64,000 nucleotides of DNA from Marsupella aquatica (taxonomy: Eukaryota > Marchantiophyta). The position numbers and the translations under genes were made by a program. The notes under the pieces are model-generated. The model saw only the letters and a list, made by a program, of their open reading frames with translations. It was not told where the DNA came from and did no database searches. The DNA lies in NCBI GenBank assembly GCA_973895155.1, contig OZ316897.1, positions 18,042,001 to 18,106,000 on the forward strand, written 5' to 3'. Shown here piece after piece: positions 41,100 through 52,500 of the stretch (its first letter is position 1; each line of letters opens with the position of its first letter).

Positions 41100-43895
41100 T
41101 TGATGTTGAGCCTTCAAGCATCAGCTACAGTGAAAGCTAAGAGAAGCAGGGAGGCCATGAGGACTCTGTCAACGGAGGGAGGAGATACTATTACTGAGCC
41201 GATGGCTATTCTTCAGGAAGTGATACCACACTGTAAAGAACTGTATGCCCCCCCTCCTCTTACAACCGGGGAGCACCGAGAACGGCTGCGAGCAAGGAGC
41301 ACCCTCCTAGCTCACACTAGACATACAGTAACCATATCAGATTTGAATAGGATGGAAGCATTGCCCACTAGCGAGGAAATCAAGCGAACTCTCTGGCTAC
41401 TGCCGTTGGATAAGGCCCCAGGCCCGGATGGTATGACTGCTGAAGTTTATCGGGCCTGTTGGGAGTTTATGGGAGTGGACATAGTGGCAATGATACATGT
41501 TTTCTGGCTGACAGGTAAACTAGCAGCAGGAGTGAAAGATGGGATAATTAAATTTATTCCCAAGAAGCCGGATAAATGTTTCTTGAAGGACTGGAGACCC
41601 CTGACTATGTTGAAAACGATTTACAAGCTTATTGCTAAGATCTTGGCCAATAGATTGAAGCTGGTTCTAGTTAAGCTCATCAACGTTCAGCAGACAGGGT
41701 TCATCCCGGGCAGGAATATTTTGGAGAACATTTCGCTTGCCTGGCTAACATGTGATTGGGTTAAGAACAGGAAAGTGGAATCCCTGTTTCTTAAGTTGGA
41801 CTTTGAAAAGGCCTCAAATGATAGAGTAGATCACGAGTACATTTGGGAATCAATGCATCTGCTAGGGATTGGCAGCAACTTTATCAGGTTGGTACAGGAA
41901 TGACTAAGGGACTCATCTTCGCGAATACAGGTTAACGGTTTGCTGTCAGAACTGGTGGGTGTGGAGCGGGGCGTTAGACAAGGCTGCCCGCTTTCACCCT
42001 TACTGTTCGTTATCTCCACTCAACCACTCATGGATCTCATGGATGCTGAGCTTGAGGCGGGAAGATTACTGGGGATCAAAATCACGGAGGAGCTAACAAT
42101 ATGCTATAGGTTATTTGTGGATGACATGGGGATGTTTATCCCTGCCCCTTTGAGGAGCTTTACAATGGCCACAACTGTTTTGCATTGCTATGAAACAGCA
42201 ACTGGAGCAAAACTCAACCTGCGGAAATCCATTGTCATCCCACTGTCACTGGATACTATACCAAGGTGGCTGTCAAATAAAGGTTGCGTGATTAGTCACA
42301 AAGGAGAGCTACAGAAGTACCTGGGTGCTCCCCTGGGGGTAGACTTGAAGACGGAGCAAGTGCACAGATTTGTTCTAGATAAAATCGGCATGCGCTTATC
42401 CTCCTGGGCAAATAAACTTTTGTCCTTTTCAGGGCGGACACTTCTGGTGAGACACATTTTATAGGCTATTCCTATTTACCACTCCATGTTCCTAAGAGCG
42501 TCTGAGGGACTAGCGAAGAAAATGATTGCGCTGTGCCAGGACTTTTTATGGGGATACAACTCGGAGGGGGGCAAGAGGATCCCTCTTGTTTCTTGGGCCA
42601 GAATGGCCAGACCTAGGATGGAGGGGGGACTCGGGCTGAAAGACTTCCGTTGCCACTTCGACGCTCTGTTGGCCAAATGGTTCACTGGAGCTCTAGATTG
42701 CCCGGAGATGGAATGGGCCTCTCTCTTTGCAGAAAATCTCAAACTAGTGAGCTGGATGAATTATAAGTGGATACGCCGGAACAAGTACTCCTTTCAGGAT
42801 AAGATGTTTTTATGCAACCCTTGGTCATTCAATGGACTGGCATATACTGGAGGACTGTGGAAGGCGTGGGTACAACTTCGTTCCCACCTGATCTTTGCAC
42901 CCACTGTTATGATACCTGGTAGGTGGAATATCATGGACACTATACGCTGTCTCATTGGTTTCCAATCTTGGCCCAACACGAATTTTACTGTGGTCACTGT
43001 GCTGTGTGGCCGAATGGGCATCAGAGGCATTCAGGATTTATGGTCTGCTGAACGGAATGAGTGGCGTAATCTGAATGAGCAACTAGAACACCTTCGAGGC
43101 TTTACTCTGCTTGAGAAAACTTGCTGCAGGGAGTTCTTACAGAAGGTCAGTGCTATAGATGGTTGTAGGATGAACTATGTTACTGGTTCTCGATGCTGGA
43201 GATGGGCTGACAGACCTGATCCTATCAATACTTTTAGGATATCCAATCTAAGGGCATACATGTTGATCCGCCCCCCCATCAGAGACTACGACAGCCTGAA
43301 TCACACTTGGGGTAGCTTGAAAACGGAAGGTGAATGGAATGCTGGGTGGAGAGGACTGTGGCGCTCTGACCTTTCCTCCCGTGCTAAGACTTTTCTTTGG
43401 AGAATATTGGCTTCAGGTCTCTTTACCGGTGTTCGAGCAAGACGCATTGATAAAGGAGAAGGGCACTGTAAACTGTGCAGTGGAGAAATAGAAACTATCC
43501 CCCATCTTTTTGCACAGTGCACTCATGCCAAGAGATGTTGGTCACTTGCTGCCACTTGTTTTTCAGGGACCTTTACGGATTACTCGGATAAACTACTAGA
43601 TCTACTGATTCTCACAGCAGCGAAGGACCCTAACACAGTAGCCAAACTATTTCGTCTCTATCAGATCCTTTGGTCTTTATGGCAGAGTAGGAATGTACAC
43701 ATGTTTCAGGCCAATGGCTTTAGGACATTTGATCTTCGCTTTACTCTCTCAGAGGCTGTTGACCATGCATCGGCGGTGGGCCTGTGTTTACCCCCGAGCA
43801 GACGACACACACGATTGCTACAAGTGAAGGAGATCCTTATCCAGGAAAGATTAGTGTGGCTGAACAGCCGGCAGACTTGGATTACATCTAGATAG
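41100..43895 (+). pseudogene. LINE (L1-type) ORF2, 5' truncated
   Basis: One frame runs from the endonuclease-RT linker to the end. RT motifs are LDKAPGPDGMTAEVY, FIPKKP..KDWRPLTML, QTGFIPGRN, VRQGCPLSPLLF and LFVDDMGMF. The C-terminal zf-RVT domain holds KTFLWRILASG, CKLCSGEIETIPHLF and CWSLAA. The frame is cut by TGA at 41901-41903 (in VQE-LRDSSSR) and TAG at 42462-42464 (in HIL-AIPIYH). Both are C-to-T explainable. The catalytic FADD is FVDD and KAYDRV is KASNDRV, so RT is dead or altered. The N-terminal endonuclease is absent. The 3' UTR runs to about 44,108 (TAATAAATTGAGAAAAAAAC). Confidence 0.9.
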
Positions 43896-44108
43896 AAAAT
43901 ATGCTGGCCAATGGGGAATGCAGTACTTGAGCTCTGCTTTAACCTGGCGTGGATCACTGTTTTCGTGGTGGACAGCCTGGTCTCTGGGCTTTCATCGCAT
44001 GTTGTTGTTTCCGCTCTTCAGGCGGGGTGGTTGATTGTGTGTTTTGGTCACTTTCCTGTTTTCCTTGCCACGGGGTTTTCGTGGTCACTAATAAATTGAG
44101 AAAAAAAC

Positions 44109-45895
44109 ATTTCCAAGGAAGCATCAGCTTTGGCGGCTATGGTGTGGCCAGCCAGATCTGAATGCATAAACGTGGATGTGGGTTTTGGAATATGTGTGGT
44201 CAGATTGGGCATGATCGATTGTGTTTTGTTGGCGTCAATCGGAGTTTGATTCTTTGGAAGATTATTGTGGGTTTTGGACATGTGTGGACATGAGTCCGGC
44301 TTGTACCTCATTCTCTTATGTTTGTTGTGTCTATGTTTGGATGTGTGTGATATGCAATATATGTTGTGTAGGTAGCAATGTGTATGCACATGACACGCCA
44401 GTCCAAGGCCCTTGTGCGCAACCCTAGCTCCGCACACCACCTTTGCTAGTTTAACGCTTCCTTGCTCTCAAGTTTGCTCATATTTAGTCCCTTTTGGATG
44501 ACCATCCCAGCGATTGGACCACAGAGGAGCTCGGCACCGGGGCTAAGCGGTAGAGTAGTTGAGTTCCGCGACTAGCCTTGTTGCGCCTCTGACGTACCCA
44601 ATTGATTTACCAAAAATCTACTTGGCCCAAATCTTTGAGTTTGACTTCATTATTCCCTTGCAAGGTTAGTCAGGAGGGTCCATGACATATGTCAACCAGG
44701 GTTATGACAAACAACCTACGTATACTAAGAACATACAAGCCAACAATATAAGAGGGGTTTTATGGGGAGGAAATGCACAGTTGGGGCCAGTCTGGAGAGA
44801 ACAAGCAAACCAGGCCCAATCTCAACCCCATTTTGGCCCCCCAATCTGTCCTCACTCCTACTTTGTTACATCAACAAGGGTAGATTGCAATTCTATGGCA
44901 GTTCATTCCATACCCCCAACAAACACAAAAGAGACTGACCATCACTAGAGGGGTTTGATGATAAAATACAAGCTGACCCCAAAATGGGTTTGTTTTTTCC
45001 TTTAATTTACTGCCCCTTGTTGATTAATTTTTTTTGCCGTCCCAAGGTTAGTTTTCTTTCTCCCAAATTTGTGTTTCTTTACCTCAATCCCCTATATCAT
45101 TTTTCTGTCCCTCTCTCTTGTTTGATCTTTTCCTCCCCTTGGAACTTGATGAAGAAGGGAATGGAAGGGAGGTTTGGGACCGAGGGCATGCAGGTGTGCA
45201 AGTTGTTGACGCTCTGGCCCACTTTTACCTACACATGCAAGGCAAGGCAAGGTACCAAATTCATGGGGTTTCTACTCAAACTCTAAATAATAATTCTGTT
45301 TTTTGTGTGTTAGTGGCTTCTGTCAGCTAATTTTCAGGTCAACATTAATCTTTCATGTTGACCATGTCATTATAATTTGACATCAATTTCCTTCCAACAA
45401 TTTTCATTTAGATATGTGCATTGCACATGACATATGACTTGCCTCCTGTCTCCCTTCCTCATTCACTTGATCCTCCCCTCCCTTTCCAACATTCCTCCCT
45501 TGCTTGCCATCTTCATTGCCCACCATATTTGTGCTTACCATGTGCCATTCAGCATTTCTTAGAGCATTACGCAATGTTCACATGTTTGTGTGTCTATGAA
45601 AATGATCTATGTCTATTTTACATCCAAGTTTTGCCCTCCCTTTCACAATACTCAATTTCCCCTCTCTCAATGACTTGCCCACTTCTGCTTTAGTCCATGA
45701 ATAATCAAGAGATGCTCTCATCCATGAATGATAGCATACATTGTGGTAGATGCAAGGTTACTAAGCATGGTACATAAAACTCTCCATCAAGGAGATTTGA
45801 AAACTGACGTCCTATCAAGGCAGAGGTTTGGTCTAGCACCCCAATTTATATACTTTTAATGTCAATGTAATTGTATATCCAATATTGTAGGTGGA
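44109..45895. other. No gene seen
   Basis: T-rich, low-coding-potential intergenic sequence. No ORF over 100 codons has a recognisable motif. Confidence 0.4.
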
Positions 45896-46735
45896 TATTA
45901 TTATTATTATTATTACTACTACTACTATTTTTTAAATTAAAATTTATTCCGCGTGAACCCCACAGATGGGGGGAACCAGCAGGCCCAAAGGCAAAAGGGA
46001 GCCAAAATGACAAAGGATAACAGCCTTGAAAAGCCACAAAAGACAAGTGACCCTAAAAGGACCAGCAATCCCACACCACTACACAGATAATGCAATACAT
46101 TGCACTAGCCCACCAGGAGCAGAATCAGCCAGCCTGAGTACTCACAGCCTAATACAGTTATCAGGAACATAGTCTTTCAAAGCCACCAAAAGTCACAGTC
46201 TACCAAGCGGGAGAGCAATACCCGAAGTCAGGAAACACTAGCCCAAAAGAACAGCAAAGCACATCGTCTCCGTCCAACAGCAATAGTAGCAGAGTTCAGC
46301 CACAACACCACTAACCCTCCTAAGTAGTAAATCTAATCCCCCTTTGGGGTATCCATCTAATCCGGATGTAGTCTACAATTTCTTTGGCACGGAGCAACCG
46401 GGTGTGCTTCCTACCAGGAGGAGAACATCTCCCAGCCGCAATCAACATGTCTGCGACCTCAGATAATACCAAGGAGAGGTCAAAACTTCTTTTCTTCCTA
46501 TGATCAAATGTCTGTTCATTCCTGCCTAGCCAGATCGTCCACAAAACCTGGTATAGAATGAAAGCCTTCAGAGTGCAAATGCAATCCCGCCCAACAGTGG
46601 AGTCCAGCAAGGGAAGAAGGGCCACATGGGGCCAGTTGAACCAGCCAGCCAAACAGTCCTGTGTTACCTGCCAGCAGTGCCTAGCATGTTTGCACTCAAA
46701 AAAGATATGGGGAATTGATTCCCCATGATAGGTGA
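45896..46735 (-). pseudogene. LINE 3' fragment, minus strand
   Basis: The minus strand gives ESIPHIFFECKHARHCW (46,690-46,730) and then the 110-codon ORF 46652-46320 with LYQVLWTIWLGRNEQTF and PPGRKHTRLLRAKEI. It matches the zf-RVT end of the LINE at 41-44 kb at the family level. A 3' UTR follows. It ends in an A-rich stretch and a TAG/TAA trinucleotide tail (45,897-45,930), typical of a LINE 3' end. It is a second, independent 5'-truncated insertion. Confidence 0.8.
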
Positions 46736-46739
46736 ATAT

Positions 46740-48980
46740 TATTGATCAGGTGGCATAGAAATGACATCAAACAGTTGTAGACATTTGCACTAATCTATTC
46801 TACATTAATGAACATCAAAATGACTCAAAATGATTTTTGTGATGAAATAAATTATGTATGTTGCAAATGTTATCATTGGGCATTGGCAATACCGAATTTC
46901 CTGGTGGTTCTAAAATTTGTCATTTTGCTAAGGCTAGCCAAAGACACAACAAAACTTTTGTGCCATATTTAACATACAAATTCACCGGTATGAAAGGGGT
47001 TGTTGTGGGCTTTGAGGGGCGCAGTTTGCAGAATTCAATTGAAACCAAACAAAAGAAATCCCACAAGAAAATGCTTAGATGCACAGATACCACAAAGTGG
47101 TAAAAGGCATAGGCAAGTGTTATTGGCTGTTAACCAAAGCTTGATGACAAGTAGGAGAGGCCAGAAAGCTAGGATAAGCAATTTTTTCCAGCTGTGTATG
47201 AAGTGATGCAATCAGCTAGACTCCAGAATTAACCAGTGTAAACTGATATGTGTTTGTAAAACCTCCGACCATGGCTACAAGAACAAATACACAATCAGTG
47301 ATATATTGAACTGCCATTATATATAGCATACTCATCCTGGAACATGAAAAGTTATTTTGTCCTCTAGCAAAAAGTTTAAATTTTTTAGTGAAATATAGGT
47401 GATCTGGTTTTTTGTGGCAAATATAAATAGGACATTGATTAGGAAACGTGCTCGGGGGTTTCACTTCCATGAAAATGACATATCATGTGCGACGAAGGAT
47501 AGGGCTGATTTATTGGTTCTAAGGGAAGACTTAAGAATTTTTGCAGAAGAACAATAGGGTCTTTTAAATTCAATTTTGAGACTTATAAGAACATTAGGGC
47601 CCTTTTAATCTAATTTTTGGAATATTCCAAGAATATTCCAACTTTATAGGGGTTAAAAAATAAATATTTTTTCTTATATTTTAGGGGGTCCAAGGCCTAA
47701 AAACGTCACAGGTGATGGGGAGGTCCCCATATAGTGAGACCCCCGAGGAAACGTGATATTGAAAAGTTGTGCACATAAGGTACAAGAATAAAAATACACA
47801 TGTAAAGAAAAGTAATAATGAACATGAAAAATTTAAGTCTATGGTATTGGGTTCTGCACATACTATACACCAGTAAAGATAATGACACTCAAATGAATTA
47901 AAACCATAAATTTAGGACACAAAACAATGAGTAGAACTTAAAGACATGAGGAGTGCACTTTAATTAGATCATTTCTTCTTCACTAAGGGCTAGAACTTCC
48001 GTGAGCTTTGTTAAAGGGTGGATGATCAAAAGTATACCAAAGATTGAAAAATTTAGAGGGGTGTCGGATTAAATTCAAAATCTAAAGTATACAAGGGATG
48101 TACCTTGGTAAGACACATTGAATTACAATACACAAGAAAAAAAGTTTGAAAAAGACAAAATACTGGAAGATGGATTCACCATATAGCAGTTTCATTCTGG
48201 ATATCCACTGAACTGCCACTCACCAGGTCAAACCTGGGAATATCCTTGTTTCTCACCAATGGTTTCCTTACAAAATGATATTTTGGGCAGAAACCAAGCC
48301 AAGCCATTGGATTCCCTTACCCATTTTCTCCATCATGGGATTTTTGAAAATGACATATTGTGACCCCTCTATGTGCCCCGTTGCTTGCCTTCCCATCCAA
48401 GAAGTTCCACCTCCATTTGCCCTCCCCATCCATTCAATCACCCTGACCCTCAGAGATCCAGATGCGGCCAATGCCCAAATGCCACCCTTGCCACCACAGC
48501 CATGCCTTGCCCTAAAGCCCACCTCACAAAGCCAGGCACAGCCCACACCCTGAGCGCCAACCTTACTTGTCTCCCCTGCATATTGCCCAAAAGCCCGCCC
48601 TCTGCTTCAAAGGGTACTTTTTGCATCAACAACATGGTTGCAACAATTGTTTAACAACCTAGCATTGCATGTTGCAACATTTGTGCACCACCCTAGCATT
48701 GACCTATTATTGAAAGACCATGTAAACATAGAGACGCCCTAGAAATGTACATTGGTGGAACCCCTCTTTGTGGTACAGGAGGGGCCTTGGAGAGGTGGTG
48801 CAACATTCCTTGTACTCCTTGGAAACCCATAATTATCATTCTCTCAAATACTCTTTTGCACAACAGTTGCTTGTAAGGTCCAGTAGCAGCAAAACCCAAC
48901 GCTTCGACAAGTATGTCGAACATTCTGCTCATCCATGGCACAGAGGAATGAAAGCAGCAAACTTGAGACCTGAGCGTCGC
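46740..48980. other. No gene seen
   Basis: AT-rich then mixed sequence. Only short ORFs without domains. The right end is downstream of the SDR remnant. Confidence 0.4.
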
Positions 48981-48988
48981 ACTCGCAG

Positions 48989-49533
48989 CTAAAACGATAT
49001 GATCCAGCCGAAAGCATACTCCTCTCTCTCGCCGAACAGCTTCCCATTCTTTGCTTTGATCTCCTCCTTGGGCATCAGAGCCAGCCACTTGCCCGTATCA
49101 GCTCCTTCCGCAGCCTTCTGGCGGCTTAAACCCCCCTTTTAGCGCTGAGGCCAGCATGTCGGTGTTCACCAATCCGGGGCAAAATCCCACCACGTAAATT
49201 CGGTGCCCCACAGGCTGAGATTTGGCAAATTTCTTCGCCAAGGTGATTGTGTATCCGTTCATGAACATCTTCGACTCGTTGTAGATCGGCTCCTTCAGCT
49301 TGGGACACTCGTTTGGGCCCACGATCCACCCTTCCTCCTCCATTCGTCCCGCCTTGCTGTCCTCGAGGTACTTCGCAGCCAACGAGTCCATCAGCTCCAC
49401 GGAATAGCTCTCCTTGTCCCGGAATTGCTTCTTCAAGCTCTCTCCCAGTCGCTCGTAGAGCGCCGCTCTAGAGGAAACGTTGACGATGCGTGCTCCGGCC
49501 GGGGACCAGCTGACGACCATAGCATCATGCTGA
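48989..49533 (-). pseudogene. SDR/carbonyl-reductase-like gene, 3' exon, frameshifted
   Basis: It reads RIVNVSSRAALYERLG, then IYNESKMFMNGYT and IYVVGFCPGLVNTDM. These are the serine strand, YxxxK active site and PG motif of classical short-chain dehydrogenases of the carbonyl reductase/menthol-dehydrogenase type (NADPH-dependent carbonyl reduction, cytosolic). The N-terminal TGxxxGIG part is absent. A splice acceptor (GCCTGTTTCAG) stands just upstream, so this is probably the last exon. The minus-strand GGGGGG run (49131-49136) shifts the frame to a stop at 49098. With one G fewer, the frame continues EGADTGKWLALMPKEE...YAFGWIISF to TAG at 48989. It is either a pseudogene or an assembly error in a homopolymer. 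It is the only ordinary cellular gene I can support here. Confidence 0.7.
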
Positions 49534-49539
49534 AACAGG

Positions 49540-52500
49540 CGTTGTCGGATACCTTTAGACTCTGAAGATTGTGTGTCTTAACAGTAGTTTATTCATGCTT
49601 GTGTTGGAGCTGAGGTTTTGGGAGGCAGTACTGTGGAGCACCTGGAATCAGCAAGGCTACGAGCTGTTCAAGCTAGTTATCAATAAGCCTCCTCGTGGCA
49701 GACGGTCCTTAGCGTGGTGCCAATTTCCAAATGTCGTAGTTGCTGCATAAGCCCAGATGGTGAAAATTTGATTTGGACGATGTCTACCTGCAAATAGCTC
49801 TGTGGGAATTTACCAACCCGTCTTTATCATTCGGGGAGGCTGAAGGCTCGCTGGTGTTAATTAAGCAAGACTCGAGGAGATTCCGTGGAACCATCACTGT
49901 CTGGCTGAAATGGCAACACGAGCAACTTGGTCGGCGAATCCAGAAGGCTCCGTGGCACATCGGCGGGGAATAACCACCCACCCCAGCAGCCTACAGATCA
50001 AGCAGGCTCTAACAATCAACCACGTCCATTACTACTTATCGTGTCTTCATCTACTTACTGCATGCCATTCCGTTCATGGCTATCTGATCCCTGTTGTGAT
50101 AACTCTTCTTTAATGGCGGGTCTTTCCTAATAGCGGGTCCAACAAACCAGGGACTCGACCTTCAAATAGTATTCGTGATGGTAGTGTACATCATTTGGCG
50201 AGACGAGGTGTTGCAAGGACCAGATGACACAAACATTCAAAATAGTCTGCCTACGCAATCAAATGGGTACTCGGCAGGAGCTTCTCATTTTCAGCAATCT
50301 ACTACTTTGGTGCATCAAAGGAGGGCAACAACAGCCCTCCTTCTGGGGAGTTTCCCTTCTTGTCATCCATGACAAGCATTGTGTGTATCCAAGATCCTGA
50401 ACTGTTTGTGTAAGCAGATAATCGGTGGAGCTTACAGATTGCTTGGTGAGATAGCAATTAGTGACCTCCCAAGGTTGTCTGGTCCCGGTATGGCTACTAA
50501 AACCCACGATGACTTTTGTGCATCCGTTCTGGAGGAAGAGAAATCTGGCTTTATGGAATGAATGACATACCGCAACACAAGATTGACGGGAACAATTCAG
50601 TAGTGGCATCTGCAGCTCCCATTGTGACAAGGGAGTGCAATCCCAGCATTGATTGGCATTCATCCAGTCGACTCCAGTGACAATTGGCCTGTGTACAAAT
50701 GCTGCCAAGTTGTACCAATTGATTCGCTAGGGTTGGACAACAAATGTTGAACTTGTCAAAGCAGGGATAACTCAAGACAGCCCAACATGGTGTCTTGAGC
50801 AAGAAAATTTCCAAGTTGCATAAAATAAATTCTGAACATATTTTTCGATGGGATCCTGGGCATTTCTCTGTTCCAACTTATCCAGGCCTCTCCCGTCACT
50901 GTATATCGTTGGCGAATGCATCTCTCAGCCAAAATGGTATATAAGAATTGGACACTTTTGTTACCCTCGTTCAGTATAGGAAATGATCAGGGAGCCTGGA
51001 TAGCCACCGGTTGGGATTTGATGTTGTTGATCATTTTTAAAAGCAAGAGTGCCAACTGAAGTGCGGAGCTTCAAGTTACAGCTGTGAATAGCCGCTGTGC
51101 AGATGGCACTTGTGCACATGGTATTACCTCAGAAGAACTTGATGAATGATTATCAGAGCCTAATATGATACGTGGGTTCAACATTTGTTTGTTTGGAATC
51201 ACTTTACATCGTTCTTCACATGTTTTTGGAGAGTTCTTTTTATTGCATCAACTCTGGCGTCGAGTCAATGCACTGGACGTGTGTTAATTGGGAACCTTTT
51301 CTCCTGCTACGGATCCCGTGGTTGACAATATTGATTTATTATCGAAAGGCAACTGAACCGGACCCCTGCACAAGGTCTCTCTGTGAGACTCCAAAGTCGT
51401 TTAATTCTCGTTGCCTGTTCTTTTGAGGTATGAAATATCAGGAAAGAGTCTGTTACGCAAGAAGCCACAACAACACCTCGTCTTGCAGCAGCACAACTCA
51501 ACCGTTGATCGATGGTGACCTTTGTATTTGAAATATTAAAATTGCTCGAGTACGAGGTCGTTCTGCATGGATGTATCGCAGGTAAACCAGCGGAGACCAA
51601 AACCGAAATTCTCCGAATTGTTAGCATGTCAAGAATCAAAAGTAAGAGTCAATCGAATTATCTGTACAACTGGCAATTCGAGTTGGACCTACAGTTCGGA
51701 CCTACAGTTTAGGGTTTGTTTTTAGTTTCCTCGGTTAGGGTCATTTCTTTCCTGTTTTTAAAATCGGAAAGCGCTTTTATTTCTATCCCAGAAGACAGGA
51801 TAAGCTGTTTCATGGGACTGTCATCCTTTGTTCACGGGTTGGTCTACATTTGTTTAGGAAGAAAAAAGATGAACTCCGGTTTATCGCAGTCCAGGATTAC
51901 CAACTACCAACCCTAAACAACATCACTGCCGGTGCCAGGGATTTTGATTTTTCTCCAGTTGAGAACCACGTGCATACCTGCGTGCATAAGCATTCCAATC
52001 CGATCACTCAAGAAGGGAGAGCAACCTACGACAATATAGTGAGCCTGATCTATGCAGGGAAGCGCACCTGTGACGTCACTTGTACAACTGGCCACGCTGT
52101 GATATTTGACATCTCTTTCCTGTTGATTATGGTCCGTCTTGTGATGGACAGGAGGCTGTTGGCGACTTGCAGGGAAAGGCGAAGCATTTCGAGTTGGAAG
52201 TGACGGGCTCCAGCGTACATGATCGGAGCCTACGTTCAATGAGAGCAACGAACTGATCAGGAGCTATTCTTCCAGGTGAGAGTCGAAAGTAATGTTACCG
52301 ATCCTGGGAAATTGACAGAGGTAGTGATTACACGATGCGTAGGAGAAGGGAGAACCTTCCTAGCTCGACCGTCATCCATTGTATCTAGAGGACTTGGGCG
52401 TAATGTCTAGCTGGACAGATTCCATGGGCAATTGTCTTAAAAATACACTCCAAGCTAGAAAGAAATAGGACTGTAGAATCCAGTGAAAGGTCTACATGCG

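Noticed and set aside
1024-42464. UGA recoding (selenocysteine or alternative genetic code)
   Set aside because: Stops affect different element families, contexts vary and all fit CGA to TGA decay. Intact frames such as the copia polyprotein use normal stops.
44048-44440. 130-codon minus-strand ORF
   Set aside because: Low-complexity histidine/threonine-rich composition, next to a LINE 3' end, no family resemblance.
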